From positions 1-36,312 of the forward strand of contig QPIN01000039.1 of assembly GCA_003666385.1 (NCBI GenBank): 36,312 nucleotides of DNA, given 5' to 3'. The notes beneath the pieces were generated by a model that was not told the origin of the DNA, ran no database searches, and saw only the letters and a program-made list of their open reading frames with translations. Of this stretch, positions 8,414 to 15,312 are shown one piece after another. Position numbers and translations under genes: made by a program. How positions within the stretch are numbered: the first letter of the stretch is position 1; the number at the start of each line of letters is the position of its first letter. Source of the DNA: Methylococcales symbiont of Hymedesmia sp. n. MRB-2018. Its GTDB lineage: Bacteria; Pseudomonadota; Gammaproteobacteria; Methylococcales; Methylomonadaceae.

Positions 8414-8752
8414 ATGGATAAACCAGTAAAAACGCATCACAATACTGCTGAAAAGTTAAAAAAAACAGCCAAAGAGAGTGGTGGATTTTGGCAGACAAAA
8501 GCATTAACAAAACTTTTAGAAAATTCTGATTTTAAAAACTTCATCAAAGTTATAGAAAAAACACAAACAGCCTGCATTAACAGTGCTAATAAAATGTCAG
8601 ACCACCTCATTAAGTCCAGCGAGGTGATTAAAGCTGCCGAACAAGCAGACGTAGGAATTGAGAAAAATACTAAAAAACCAGTGGTCAGAAAAAAATCAGC
8701 CAACTCACTCAAGATAAAAATAACAATAAAATTAGATAGTAAAAATGGATAA
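8414..8752 (+). CDS. Short DinD-like (DNA damage-inducible protein D N-terminal) protein
   Basis: This is a 112-residue basic protein between hsdM and hsdS. Its core, FWQTKALTKLLENSDFKNF then VIEKTQTACINS and MSDHLIKSSEVI, follows the pattern of the N-terminal domain of DinD-type proteins (FW-x-AR-x-L-x-x-LL, RNF-x-x-VIEKA-x-x-AC-x-NSG, DHF). Full DinD proteins are about 270-280 residues, so this keeps only the first domain plus a Lys-rich tail (residues 85-110). AAGGGA lies 7 nt before the ATG, and the stop overlaps the hsdS start by 8 bases, so it appears to be translated with the operon. It could be a functional mini-protein or a truncated allele. The role of DinD in R-M loci is not settled. 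Confidence 0.6.
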   Translation: MDKPVKTHHNTAEKLKKTAKESGGFWQTKALTKLLENSDFKNFIKVIEKTQTACINSANKMSDHLIKSSEVIKAAEQADVGIEKNTKKPVVRKKSANSLKIKITIKLDSKNG

Positions 8753-10031
8753 AAAATTACCTGTACCACAAGGCTATCAGCAAACTGAAATTGGGGTTAT
8801 TCCGCAGGATTGGGATGTTGTAAGTTTCAATGATTTAAGAGATAAGAGCGTCAGGTATTCTATTACTGGCGGTCCATTTGGCTCTAATTTAAAAAGAGAG
8901 CATTACACTTCAAATGGGATAATAATAATTCAATTACAAAATATAGGAGATGGTACATTTATTAGCAATGATTTTATTTATACAAGTGACAGTAAGGCTA
9001 TAGAGTTAAAAAGTTGTTTGATTTATCCTAATGATATTATTCTTGCAAAAATGGCTGAACCAGTGGCTAGAGCTTGCATTATTCCAAATTTTAATACTAG
9101 GTTTTTAATGGGTTCAGATGGTATTAGATTACATATAAATAGAAATAAATATAATAATAGATTTATCTTAGAATTAATTAATCATGAAAATTTTAGAAAA
9201 ATTGCCATCTCTAGAAGTACAGGAAGCACAAGACAAAGAATAGGGTTAAATGATTTAAAAACTATTCTAACAGCAATACCCCCCTTAAAAGAACAACAAA
9301 AAATAGCAGATATTCTCACCACTTGGGACAATGCCATTGAAAAACAAACCGCTTTAATCAAACAAAAACAACAGCTAAAAACAGGCTTAATGCAACAAAT
9401 ATTCAGCCAATCCGTCCGCTTTAAAGCCGATGATGGCAGTAATTTTCCTGATTGGGAAGTTAAAAAATTGGGGAATGTTGGCAGTTTCAAATCAGGTACT
9501 GGGTTTGCTGAAGTAGAGCAAGGTGGTAAATCAGGTACGCCATTCTTCAAGGTTTCAGATATGAATATTGAAAGCAATCAGGAGGTTATGGTTTTAGCTA
9601 ATAACTATGTAAATGATGAGCAAATAACACGACTAAACTATAAACCAATTAATAAGAAATCAGTTATTTTTGCCAAAGTTGGTGCCGCAGTATTTTTGGA
9701 ACGAAAGAGAATTGCTGACAACTTCTTGATTGATAACAATATGATGGCATTTACACCAACTGAAGACATTAACTTTATTAGGCAATGGTTTAATACTGTC
9801 AAATTATCAAAATATGTTCAAGTTGGGGCATTGCCTTCATATAACGCATCTGATTTAAAAACAATAAAAATTAATATTCCATCCATACATGAGCAAACCA
9901 AAATATCCAAAATCCTAACTCTTACCGACAATGAAATAACAAAATTACAAACTGAATTAGCCCTACTAAAAACCCAGAAAAAAGGACTAATGCAACAATT
10001 ACTTACTGGGAAAATTAGAGTAAAAATATAG
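8745..10031 (+). CDS. hsdS: Type I restriction-modification specificity subunit HsdS
   Basis: This 428-residue DNA-recognition subunit sets the target sequence of the HsdM/HsdR complex. It has the standard two-half layout. TRD1 covers residues ~15-185, followed by the conserved helix LKEQQKIADILTTWDNAIEK (~185-225). TRD2 covers ~235-385, followed by the second conserved helix (IHEQTKISKILTLTDNEITK to the end). Both helices finish in the same GLMQQ motif. The start overlaps the DinD-like gene by 8 bases with no strong Shine-Dalgarno sequence, suggesting coupling. The TIR gene starts 10 nt after the stop with its own AGGAG. The recognition sequence cannot be read from the protein alone. Confidence 0.95.
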   Translation: MDKKLPVPQGYQQTEIGVIPQDWDVVSFNDLRDKSVRYSITGGPFGSNLKREHYTSNGIIIIQLQNIGDGTFISNDFIYTSDSKAIELKSCLIYPNDIILAKMAEPVARACIIPNFNTRFLMGSDGIRLHINRNKYNNRFILELINHENFRKIAISRSTGSTRQRIGLNDLKTILTAIPPLKEQQKIADILTTWDNAIEKQTALIKQKQQLKTGLMQQIFSQSVRFKADDGSNFPDWEVKKLGNVGSFKSGTGFAEVEQGGKSGTPFFKVSDMNIESNQEVMVLANNYVNDEQITRLNYKPINKKSVIFAKVGAAVFLERKRIADNFLIDNNMMAFTPTEDINFIRQWFNTVKLSKYVQVGALPSYNASDLKTIKINIPSIHEQTKISKILTLTDNEITKLQTELALLKTQKKGLMQQLLTGKIRVKI

Positions 10032-10040
10032 GAGAACAAA

Positions 10041-10688
10041 ATGGGAAGAAAAGTTTTTGTATCATACAAGCATAGCGATGATTCAGTTAAAAATTTAACG
10101 GGATATTACAATAATACTGCTCGTGATTATGTGGATTATTTAGCCGATAAGACTCTAAAAGATGATGTTTATAAGGGCGAAGGTGATGAAGATTTAAGTG
10201 ATTTTAAAGATGATACGATTAAAAATCGCTTAAAAGATAAAATTCACGATAGCAGTGTTACGCTTGTGTTGATTTCACCCAATATGAAAGACTCATATAA
10301 ACAGGAATCAGACCAGTGGATTCCATGGGAAATATCTTATTCACTGAAAGAGATAACAAGAAACGACCAAACGAGCCATACTAATGGTGTATTAGCGGTT
10401 GTTTTGCCAGATTATAACGGTTCTTATTCTTACTTTATTGAAAGTAAGTCTTGCGAGTGTACGCTTTTTAAAACAGATACACTATTTCAAATACTGGATA
10501 ACAATATGTTTAATAAAAAAGAAAAACAATCTAGTAATTGTAATTCTTGTAATTCTTATTCTGGAGAAAGTTCTTATATTGCATCTGTTAAATGGTGTGA
10601 TTTTATAAGCAATAAAGATAGCTATTTAGATAGAACGGTTAGCATACGAGACGATAGAAAATCTTACAATATAATAAAAGAGGTGTAA
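10041..10688 (+). CDS. TIR-domain protein (MTH538/ThsB-like superfamily)
   Basis: This 215-residue protein opens with the TIR-like strand KVFVSYKHSDDS (residues 4-15). It has the second strand SSVTLVLISPNM (71-82) and the helix motif WIPWEISYSL (93-102), in which E97 sits where TIR enzymes carry the NAD-cleaving glutamate. The C-terminal part SYIASVKWCDFISNKDSYLD (179-198) resembles full-length members of the MTH538 TIR-like family. In Thoeris, TIR proteins of this superfamily sense phage and make an ADP-ribose-derived signal. Here the next gene, 2 nt on, encodes a small 3-TM protein, a plausible effector or sensor partner. AGGAG lies 6 nt before the ATG. A defence role is inferred from the fold and the R-M context. 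Confidence 0.75.
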   Translation: MGRKVFVSYKHSDDSVKNLTGYYNNTARDYVDYLADKTLKDDVYKGEGDEDLSDFKDDTIKNRLKDKIHDSSVTLVLISPNMKDSYKQESDQWIPWEISYSLKEITRNDQTSHTNGVLAVVLPDYNGSYSYFIESKSCECTLFKTDTLFQILDNNMFNKKEKQSSNCNSCNSYSGESSYIASVKWCDFISNKDSYLDRTVSIRDDRKSYNIIKEV

Positions 10689-10690
10689 GA

Positions 10691-11110
10691 ATGAATGATA
10701 AAGAACAGGTAGTAAGGCATTTAGAAATAACGCAAGGGGTGGTTAATCGCCTAGCAAGTAATTCTTTTTCAATCAAGGGTTGGAGTATGGCGATATTGGC
10801 AGCAGCTATTTTGTTTATTGCTAGAAGTAATAATATTTATTCTGAATATCTTATTCTGACTTTTCTTATTCCTCTTTTTGGGTTTTGGTTGTTAGATGGA
10901 TATTTTTTATGGCAAGAGCGATTGTTTAGAGGGGTTTACGATGATGTCAGACAACAAGAAAAAACGGATTTTAAAATGGATATTCCTGCACAATTTAAAA
11001 AGGATAATAACAAATGGAGAGATTCTGTTTGTTCATTGACGCTTGGGATTTTTTATAGTGTTGAGATTGTTTTTATTGTAACGGTATTTTTTGTTTTAAG
11101 AGGCGTTTAA
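10691..11110 (+). CDS. Small 3-TM membrane protein partnered with the TIR gene
   Basis: This 139-residue protein has three likely membrane helices: ~28-46 (KGWSMAILAAAILFIAR), ~51-72 (YLILTFLIPLFGFWLLDGYF) and ~117-138 (TLGIFYSVEIVFIVTVFF). A cytosolic stretch of about 40 residues lies between helices 2 and 3 and begins WQERLFRGVYDDVRQQE. The N-terminal NRLASNSFSIKGW segment is a pattern I associate with small membrane proteins encoded beside MTH538-type TIR genes. It is tightly coupled to the TIR gene (2-nt gap, AGAGG before the ATG), and its stop abuts the GTG of the decayed second TIR gene. A pore-forming or membrane-damaging effector role is a reasonable inference. No catalytic motif is visible. 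Confidence 0.6.
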   Translation: MNDKEQVVRHLEITQGVVNRLASNSFSIKGWSMAILAAAILFIARSNNIYSEYLILTFLIPLFGFWLLDGYFLWQERLFRGVYDDVRQQEKTDFKMDIPAQFKKDNNKWRDSVCSLTLGIFYSVEIVFIVTVFFVLRGV

Positions 11111-11522
11111 GTGAGAAAAGTATTTTTTAGTTTTGCTTGGGAAGATATTTGGCAAGTTAATCAAGTAAGAAATAGTTGGGTAACAAAAGGTAGTTATCAA
11201 AATGCTGGTTTTGCTGATACAGCAGAGATAGAAAAGTTAAAATTACACACAGGTAAGGCTATAACAAAGTAGAAAACAAAATAAAGGCATAGTTGTTATT
11301 TATATTCATAATGTAAAAAACAACAAAGGGGTTACTTCAAATATTGGAGAGAACCCTTTAAGTGTTTATAAAAAAACTCTTGCAGAAAAGGCTGAAAAAG
11401 CAGTTTTTTCGGGTGGTGCAGGATTTGCTTTAGTCAGACTTTTTCCAGCGACTGCACCAGTTGCATGGGGCTTGTCAGGATTGTTTGCAGTTTATCAATT
11501 ATTAAAAGACGAAGACCTTTAA
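11111..11522 (+). pseudogene. Decayed ThsB-like TIR gene with internal deletion
   Basis: A GTG directly after the 3-TM gene opens a frame encoding VRKVFFSFAWEDIWQVNQVR, NSWVTKG and HTGKAITK before a stop at 11270-11272. This is the N-terminal pattern of ThsB-type TIR proteins (KVFFSFHY...W-R-x-x-QVRNSWV, GDEAIKK). Shortly after, a continuing frame reads GIVVIYIHNVKNNKG and GENPLSVYKKTL, the typical C-terminal part of the same family (GIYIHNIKD, GENP), then a Gly/Ala-rich tail ending at 11522. The middle, which should contain the catalytic VVLIG and W-x-x-YEI segment, is missing. It is a remnant of a second TIR gene in the TIR/3-TM operon and should be inactive. Confidence 0.65.
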
Positions 11523-11548
11523 ATATTTTTAAATACGAGGAGAGGGTT

Positions 11549-12652
11549 ATGCAAGAAGATATGCACTATTATGGCACTTATGCCATGGCGAGAGCGGCTG
11601 GATTGAAGGTTGAAGATGCGCAAGTAATTGCTTACGCAGCACAATATGTTGATGATTCAACAGCAAATGACAGTGAACAACATGAAGATGGTGGAATGTT
11701 TGAAACAACAGCAACTGCACATACTAATGCTGAAGCAATTAAAAATGCAGCATCAAACTATGCGGAACAGCGCAAAGTATGGGTGCCGTTTCATTTTTTC
11801 CCGGGTGGTGAGGGGGAATCACTTTCTGAAAAGTTAAAGTGCGTTAAAGATAGTTCGTTAGCACAAACAATGGTTAAGAACCATATTCGTCATGCAGTAT
11901 CTGTAAAGGACAATTATGGGTTGGCTTTAATGGGAGTTATGGCACATGTTTATGCAGATACTTTCTCTCATTATGGTTTTTCTGGGGTAAGTTCAAGAGG
12001 AAATAAAGTAGATGGACAATCTTTTGAACTGGATGTTAAAGATGAAAAGGTTAAAGCTTATATTATGAATAAATATAATGAGTTTTTAATAAAATTTACC
12101 TCTAAATTTCTTATTAAAAATTATAGAAATATTATAAGTAAAGGGGCAAGTATTGCTACGGGTGCATTAGGGCATGGTGCAGTTGGCACTTACCCAGATA
12201 GACCTTTTTTAAAGTGGAAATTTATTTATAAAAAAGACAAAAAAAGCTCTGGATGGAGAGATAATCATGCAACTTTTTTAGAGGGCTGTGAAAAAATACA
12301 TGAGGCATTTAGTAAGTATGCACAACAAGCAGGGGTGCAAATTAAACCTGTTGAATTTGATACTATAAAAGCAAAAGTCAGTGATATTTTAGCTATAGAG
12401 GCAAATAAAGAAGGCAGAATTGAGGCATGGAAAAAAGCCATAAATAATGGTGATTTATTCGAAAAATCTAACAATGAGGCTTTGGAATATTCTGCACACT
12501 TTTGGGAGCAACAAAAAGATGACTTCGAAGATTTGGAAGATTCCTATGAAATGATCAATACAAGTGTATACAAATTCCATCAAGCAGCAATTTACCATCG
12601 TAACTACACGCTTAAACAATTATTGCCAAAACATAATATTATGGTGCTGTGA
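11549..12652 (+). CDS. DUF6765-like protein, putative metal-dependent hydrolase
   Basis: This 367-residue protein starts at ATG 11549, chosen because GAGGAGAGGG stands directly upstream; the longer frame from 11465 has no such site. It begins MQEDMHYYGTYAMARAAG, which I associate with the DUF6765 family. Residues that could bind metal are H6, D35/D36 (YVDDST), H82 (VPFHFFPGG), H133/D137/H141 in HVYADTFSHYGF, and H240. The H-x3-D-x3-H pattern recalls zinc-dependent phospholipase C / P1-nuclease folds. No signal peptide is seen, so it probably acts in the cytoplasm. Its stop overlaps the GTG of the next membrane-protein gene (GTGA), marking a two-gene module inside the R-M locus. The enzymatic activity is inferred only from the His/Asp pattern. 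Confidence 0.55.
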   Translation: MQEDMHYYGTYAMARAAGLKVEDAQVIAYAAQYVDDSTANDSEQHEDGGMFETTATAHTNAEAIKNAASNYAEQRKVWVPFHFFPGGEGESLSEKLKCVKDSSLAQTMVKNHIRHAVSVKDNYGLALMGVMAHVYADTFSHYGFSGVSSRGNKVDGQSFELDVKDEKVKAYIMNKYNEFLIKFTSKFLIKNYRNIISKGASIATGALGHGAVGTYPDRPFLKWKFIYKKDKKSSGWRDNHATFLEGCEKIHEAFSKYAQQAGVQIKPVEFDTIKAKVSDILAIEANKEGRIEAWKKAINNGDLFEKSNNEALEYSAHFWEQQKDDFEDLEDSYEMINTSVYKFHQAAIYHRNYTLKQLLPKHNIMVL

Positions 12653-13203
12653 CTATGTTAAAAACTTTTTGGGATACAGCGAAAACTATCCGCTTTCATT
12701 CTATGTTGACGGTAGTATTCTATGTTTCTGTAGTTCTAATTATTGCGTATGGAGTTAAATATTATGCAGTTGATTTTTTATTGTTGTTATTCTTGTCAGG
12801 TGCGTTAGGCGGAACTATAAGCACTTATATTCGTGTCAAATCTTTACCATTGATGGATGATAATAAAGCAATAACTAAAGTATTGGCTATTGTTCAAATT
12901 CATATAACACCAATCGTGGCTGGTGTTTTGGGTTTTTTCTTATATTTATTATTTGCCTCTGGCATTGTTACTGGTGCATTATTTCCAGAATTTTCTGGTT
13001 TAGAGGAACCATTTGAAACAGCTCAATCTATGATAGATTTTGTCAAAACAAAAACTAATTTAGATGGCATAAAAGCACTGGTTTGGGCTTTTATTGCAGG
13101 ATTTTCAGAAAGAATGGTACCAAATATTTTAGATAAAATTGTGCAGGAATCAGAAGAAAACCAAATGAACACAACCCTAAACACCGAAGAAAAAACCAAA
13201 TGA
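12649..13203 (+). CDS. 4-TM membrane protein coupled to the DUF6765-like gene
   Basis: This 184-residue hydrophobic protein has membrane segments at about 19-38 (LTVVFYVSVVLIIAYGVKYY), 42-61 (with SGALGGTIS), 88-115 and 147-166. The last carries VWAFIAGFSERMVPNIL, a motif I have seen in many uncharacterised bacterial membrane proteins. Translation starts at GTG 12649 (overlapping the upstream TGA) or at ATG 12655. The last 12 residues, MNTTLNTEEKTK, resemble the first residues of HsdR (MNPTPNTSEK), so the C-terminus appears to have been fused to a decayed hsdR start. The stop overlaps another hsdR-start copy as ATGA. It probably works with the DUF6765-like protein as a membrane anchor or effector; this is inferred from coupling. 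Confidence 0.55.
   Translation: MTMLKTFWDTAKTIRFHSMLTVVFYVSVVLIIAYGVKYYAVDFLLLLFLSGALGGTISTYIRVKSLPLMDDNKAITKVLAIVQIHITPIVAGVLGFFLYLLFASGIVTGALFPEFSGLEEPFETAQSMIDFVKTKTNLDGIKALVWAFIAGFSERMVPNILDKIVQESEENQMNTTLNTEEKTK
13165..13198 (+). repeat. Degenerate copy of the hsdR 5' end (copy D)
   Basis: This segment encodes MNTTLNTEEK in the frame of the upstream membrane-protein gene and parallels the hsdR start MNPTPNTSEK at 15309. It is the shortest and most diverged of the hsdR-start copies and lies immediately before copy C. Confidence 0.4.
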
Positions 13204-13265
13204 ATCCAACCCAAAACACCGCGAAAAATACCTACAAAACAACACCATAGCCTTGTTAAAGACAA
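13200..13265 (+). repeat. Scar copy of the hsdR 5' end (copy C)
   Basis: About 60 bases match the hsdR start at 15309-15370 at roughly five-sixths identity by eye, with one base missing at about 13220. After the missing base the frame reads EKYLQNNTIALLKTI, against EKHLQNNTIALLSAM in HsdR. Its ATG overlaps the upstream stop as ATGA, the same arrangement the real hsdR has with fic. This is best explained as the former hsdR junction. Confidence 0.75.
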
Positions 13266-13283
13266 TCAACAAGGTGCAATAAT

Positions 13284-13919
13284 ATGACTAAAGAATACAG
13301 TGATTATATAATTTATGTTGATGAAAGTGGCGATCACAGCTTAACCTCAATTGATCAAGAGTACCCAATATTTGTACTGGCATTTTGTGTATTCAAAAAG
13401 GACAATTATTTAAAGTCGGTTGATAGAGTACAGAGTTTTAAATTTGCTCACTTTGGGCACGATATTATCATTCTGCATGAAAATGATATTAGACGAGATA
13501 GAGGTGTTTTTTCTAAGTTAAAAACTAAAACTTTAAAAGATAGTTTTATGACAGAACTGTCTGATATTATTGAGAAAGAAGAGTTTACTATTATTGTTGA
13601 GGTGATTGACAAAGAAAAGTTGGATAAGAAAAATACTGAAAATCCCTATCATTTGGCAATGCGATCTTGTTTAGAAAGATTGTATGAATTTCTGCTTAAG
13701 AATGGTGGGGGTGACAAACAAACACATATTGTTTTTGAGCAACGTGGAAAGCAAGAGGATAAAGACTTAGAATTGGAATTTAGGAGGATTTGCGATGGCA
13801 ATAATTACCTAAAAAAACCTTTAGATTTTAAGATTGTTCTGGCGAACAAGCAAAGCAATTCAACAGGGTTACAGTTAGCTGATTTGGTTGCTAGACACCA
13901 GTTGGAGTTAATTATTTAA
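13284..13919 (+). CDS. DUF3800 protein, C-terminus lost by frameshift
   Basis: This 211-residue DUF3800 protein belongs to a family predicted to have an RNase H-like fold. It opens with the acidic strand IIYVDESGDHSL (D13, E14, D17) and ends near STGLQLADLVARHQ (D200), the conserved final acidic site. A stop at 13917-13919 follows, but the -1 frame directly continues with RPDQDNRAFQVIKNKLEIRD to a stop at 13979-13981. This is the expected family C-terminus (PDQ-x-NRAF/Y-x-x-I). A one-base insertion or two-base deletion near the ATTATTT at 13911-13917 would explain it. AAGGTG lies 7 nt before the ATG. DUF3800 genes are common in phage-defence and R-M neighbourhoods. The protein may be non-functional or tolerate a short tail loss. 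Confidence 0.75.
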   Translation: MTKEYSDYIIYVDESGDHSLTSIDQEYPIFVLAFCVFKKDNYLKSVDRVQSFKFAHFGHDIIILHENDIRRDRGVFSKLKTKTLKDSFMTELSDIIEKEEFTIIVEVIDKEKLDKKNTENPYHLAMRSCLERLYEFLLKNGGGDKQTHIVFEQRGKQEDKDLELEFRRICDGNNYLKKPLDFKIVLANKQSNSTGLQLADLVARHQLELII

Positions 13920-13981
13920 GGCCAGATCAGGACAATAGAGCTTTTCAAGTTATTAAGAATAAATTAGAGATAAGGGATTAA

Positions 13982-14128
13982 GATTTTTCCAGATTAAACC
14001 CTAGATAACAAAAAGCCTCCGCGAATCCGCAAAGGCTTAGTGTCGACCGCGAATCCGCAATCCTTAGGAAGTATTTTACACACATAACTTCAAATAAGTA
14101 AAATATAATTACAAATAAGTAAAACATA
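13982..14128. repeat. Non-coding spacer with hairpin and short direct repeats
   Basis: CCGCGAATCCGCAA occurs twice, at 14019-14032 and 14047-14060. The first copy lies inside a hairpin with arms AAGCCT and AGGCTT (~14013-14036). Read on the minus strand this hairpin is followed by TTTTTGTT and looks like an intrinsic terminator, although no minus-strand gene is seen. From 14090 a 21-base unit containing CAAATAAGTAAAA is tandemly repeated twice. The spacer is part of the 310-base gap between the DUF3800 and fic genes. Confidence 0.5.
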
Positions 14129-14178
14129 ACCCCAAACACCAGCGAAAAGCACCTACAAAACAACACTATCCCTAGTTT
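14129..14178 (+). repeat. Scar copy of the hsdR 5' end (copy B)
   Basis: Bases 14129-14169 match hsdR 15318-15358 at 39 of 41 positions by eye; the frame reads NTSEKHLQNNTI. The ATG and first codons are missing. It lies between the DUF3800 and fic genes, upstream of fic, while the intact hsdR start lies at the end of fic. The copies thus bracket fic (B and A) and the DUF3800 gene (C and B). Confidence 0.8.
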
Positions 14179-14235
14179 TAAAAAAGCGGGTAAAATATTG
14201 AATAAATTACCTATGTTTTAATAATCAATGTAAAA

Positions 14236-15312
14236 ATGTCAAAAAATTACCCACTTACTGAATTGCCGCTTAAAGTTAATGTTGAGAGCAAAGCAATTTT
14301 AAAAAAAACCATTCAGGCTAATCGCTTGTTGGCGGAGTTAAAGGGGGCAGTGCGTTCGATGCCTAACCAAGATATTTTGATTAGCAGTTTAGCGTTACAA
14401 GAGGCAAAAGATTCTTCCGAAATAGAAAATATTGTTACCACTTATGATGAGCTTTATCGTGCTAATGCAGGTGAGATGAAAATATCTAATCAAACCAAAG
14501 AGGTGTATAGATATAGACAAGCACTTTATTGTGGGTTTGATTTGGTAAAAAAACAGCGTTTATTGTTAAAAAAACACATTATCAGGGTGCAGCAAATATT
14601 AGAAAACAATGATGCTGGAATCCGCACCCAAACTGGCACAGTGCTGAAAAACCAACAGACTGGCAAGATTATTTATACACCGCCGCAAGGTTATCAACAA
14701 ACCCAAGATTTGATGGATAATTTGGAAAAATACATTAATCAAAGAGATGGCTTGGATGGCGTTGATCCATTGATAAAAATGGCAATTATTCATTATCAGT
14801 TTGAATCGATCCACCCATTTTATGATGGTAATGGCAGGACTGGCAGGATTGTGAATATTTTGTATTTAATATTAAATGATTTATTAGATTTACCGATTTT
14901 GTATTTAAGCTCGTATATTATCAACACCAAGCAAAACTATTATCATTTATTGGGCAAATTGCAACATAACCAAGATACTTGGCAGGAGTGGATTATTTAT
15001 ATATTGGATGGCGTTACACAAACTGCACAGCAAAATATTTATTTAATTGATGCGATTAACCAATTAATGTATGAGCAAAAACAACAACTTAAAACTAATT
15101 TACCAAAAATATATTCAAAAGATTTACTGGAAATGCTGTTTAAACAGCCTTATATTAAAATAGACTTTTTGGCAGATGGTTTGAATATGACTAGAAAAAC
15201 AGCCGCTACTCATTTAAAAAAAATAGAAAATGTGGGAATTTTGCAACGCTTAAAATCGGGGCGTGATGTTTATTTTATCAATACTAAGCTTGTTGAATTA
15301 TTACAGCCATGA
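14236..15312 (+). CDS. Fic family protein, class II, with C-terminal winged-helix domain
   Basis: This 358-residue Fic protein belongs to a family that usually transfers AMP or a related group to target proteins. The catalytic motif HPFYDGNGRTGR (H193-R204) fits HxFx(D/E)GNGRxxR completely. An N-terminal SSEIEN (residues 60-65) matches the inhibitory (S/T)xxxE(G/N) motif ahead of the Fic core (class II), so activity is probably self-restrained. Residues ~290-350 look like a winged-helix DNA-binding domain (DFLADGLNMTRKTAATHLKK). The start ATG has only a weak ribosome site. The stop overlaps the hsdR ATG as ATGA, so hsdR translation is coupled to fic. Fic-HTH proteins are frequent cargo in type I R-M loci; whether it regulates or guards the system is unknown. 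Confidence 0.9.
   Translation: MSKNYPLTELPLKVNVESKAILKKTIQANRLLAELKGAVRSMPNQDILISSLALQEAKDSSEIENIVTTYDELYRANAGEMKISNQTKEVYRYRQALYCGFDLVKKQRLLLKKHIIRVQQILENNDAGIRTQTGTVLKNQQTGKIIYTPPQGYQQTQDLMDNLEKYINQRDGLDGVDPLIKMAIIHYQFESIHPFYDGNGRTGRIVNILYLILNDLLDLPILYLSSYIINTKQNYYHLLGKLQHNQDTWQEWIIYILDGVTQTAQQNIYLIDAINQLMYEQKQQLKTNLPKIYSKDLLEMLFKQPYIKIDFLADGLNMTRKTAATHLKKIENVGILQRLKSGRDVYFINTKLVELLQP

Noticed and set aside
11465..11548. Longer start for the DUF6765-like gene
   Set aside because: This part overlaps the end of the ThsB-like remnant in another frame. The ATG at 11549 has a strong ribosome site and a family-like beginning.
14009..14060. Possible integron attC site near the CCGCGAATCC repeats
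   Set aside because: I could not find paired R'/R'' core sites (GTTRRRY / RYYYAAC) in the right order.
13978..14166. 62-residue minus-strand frame before fic
   Set aside because: It covers repeats and the hsdR-start scar, with no family resemblance.
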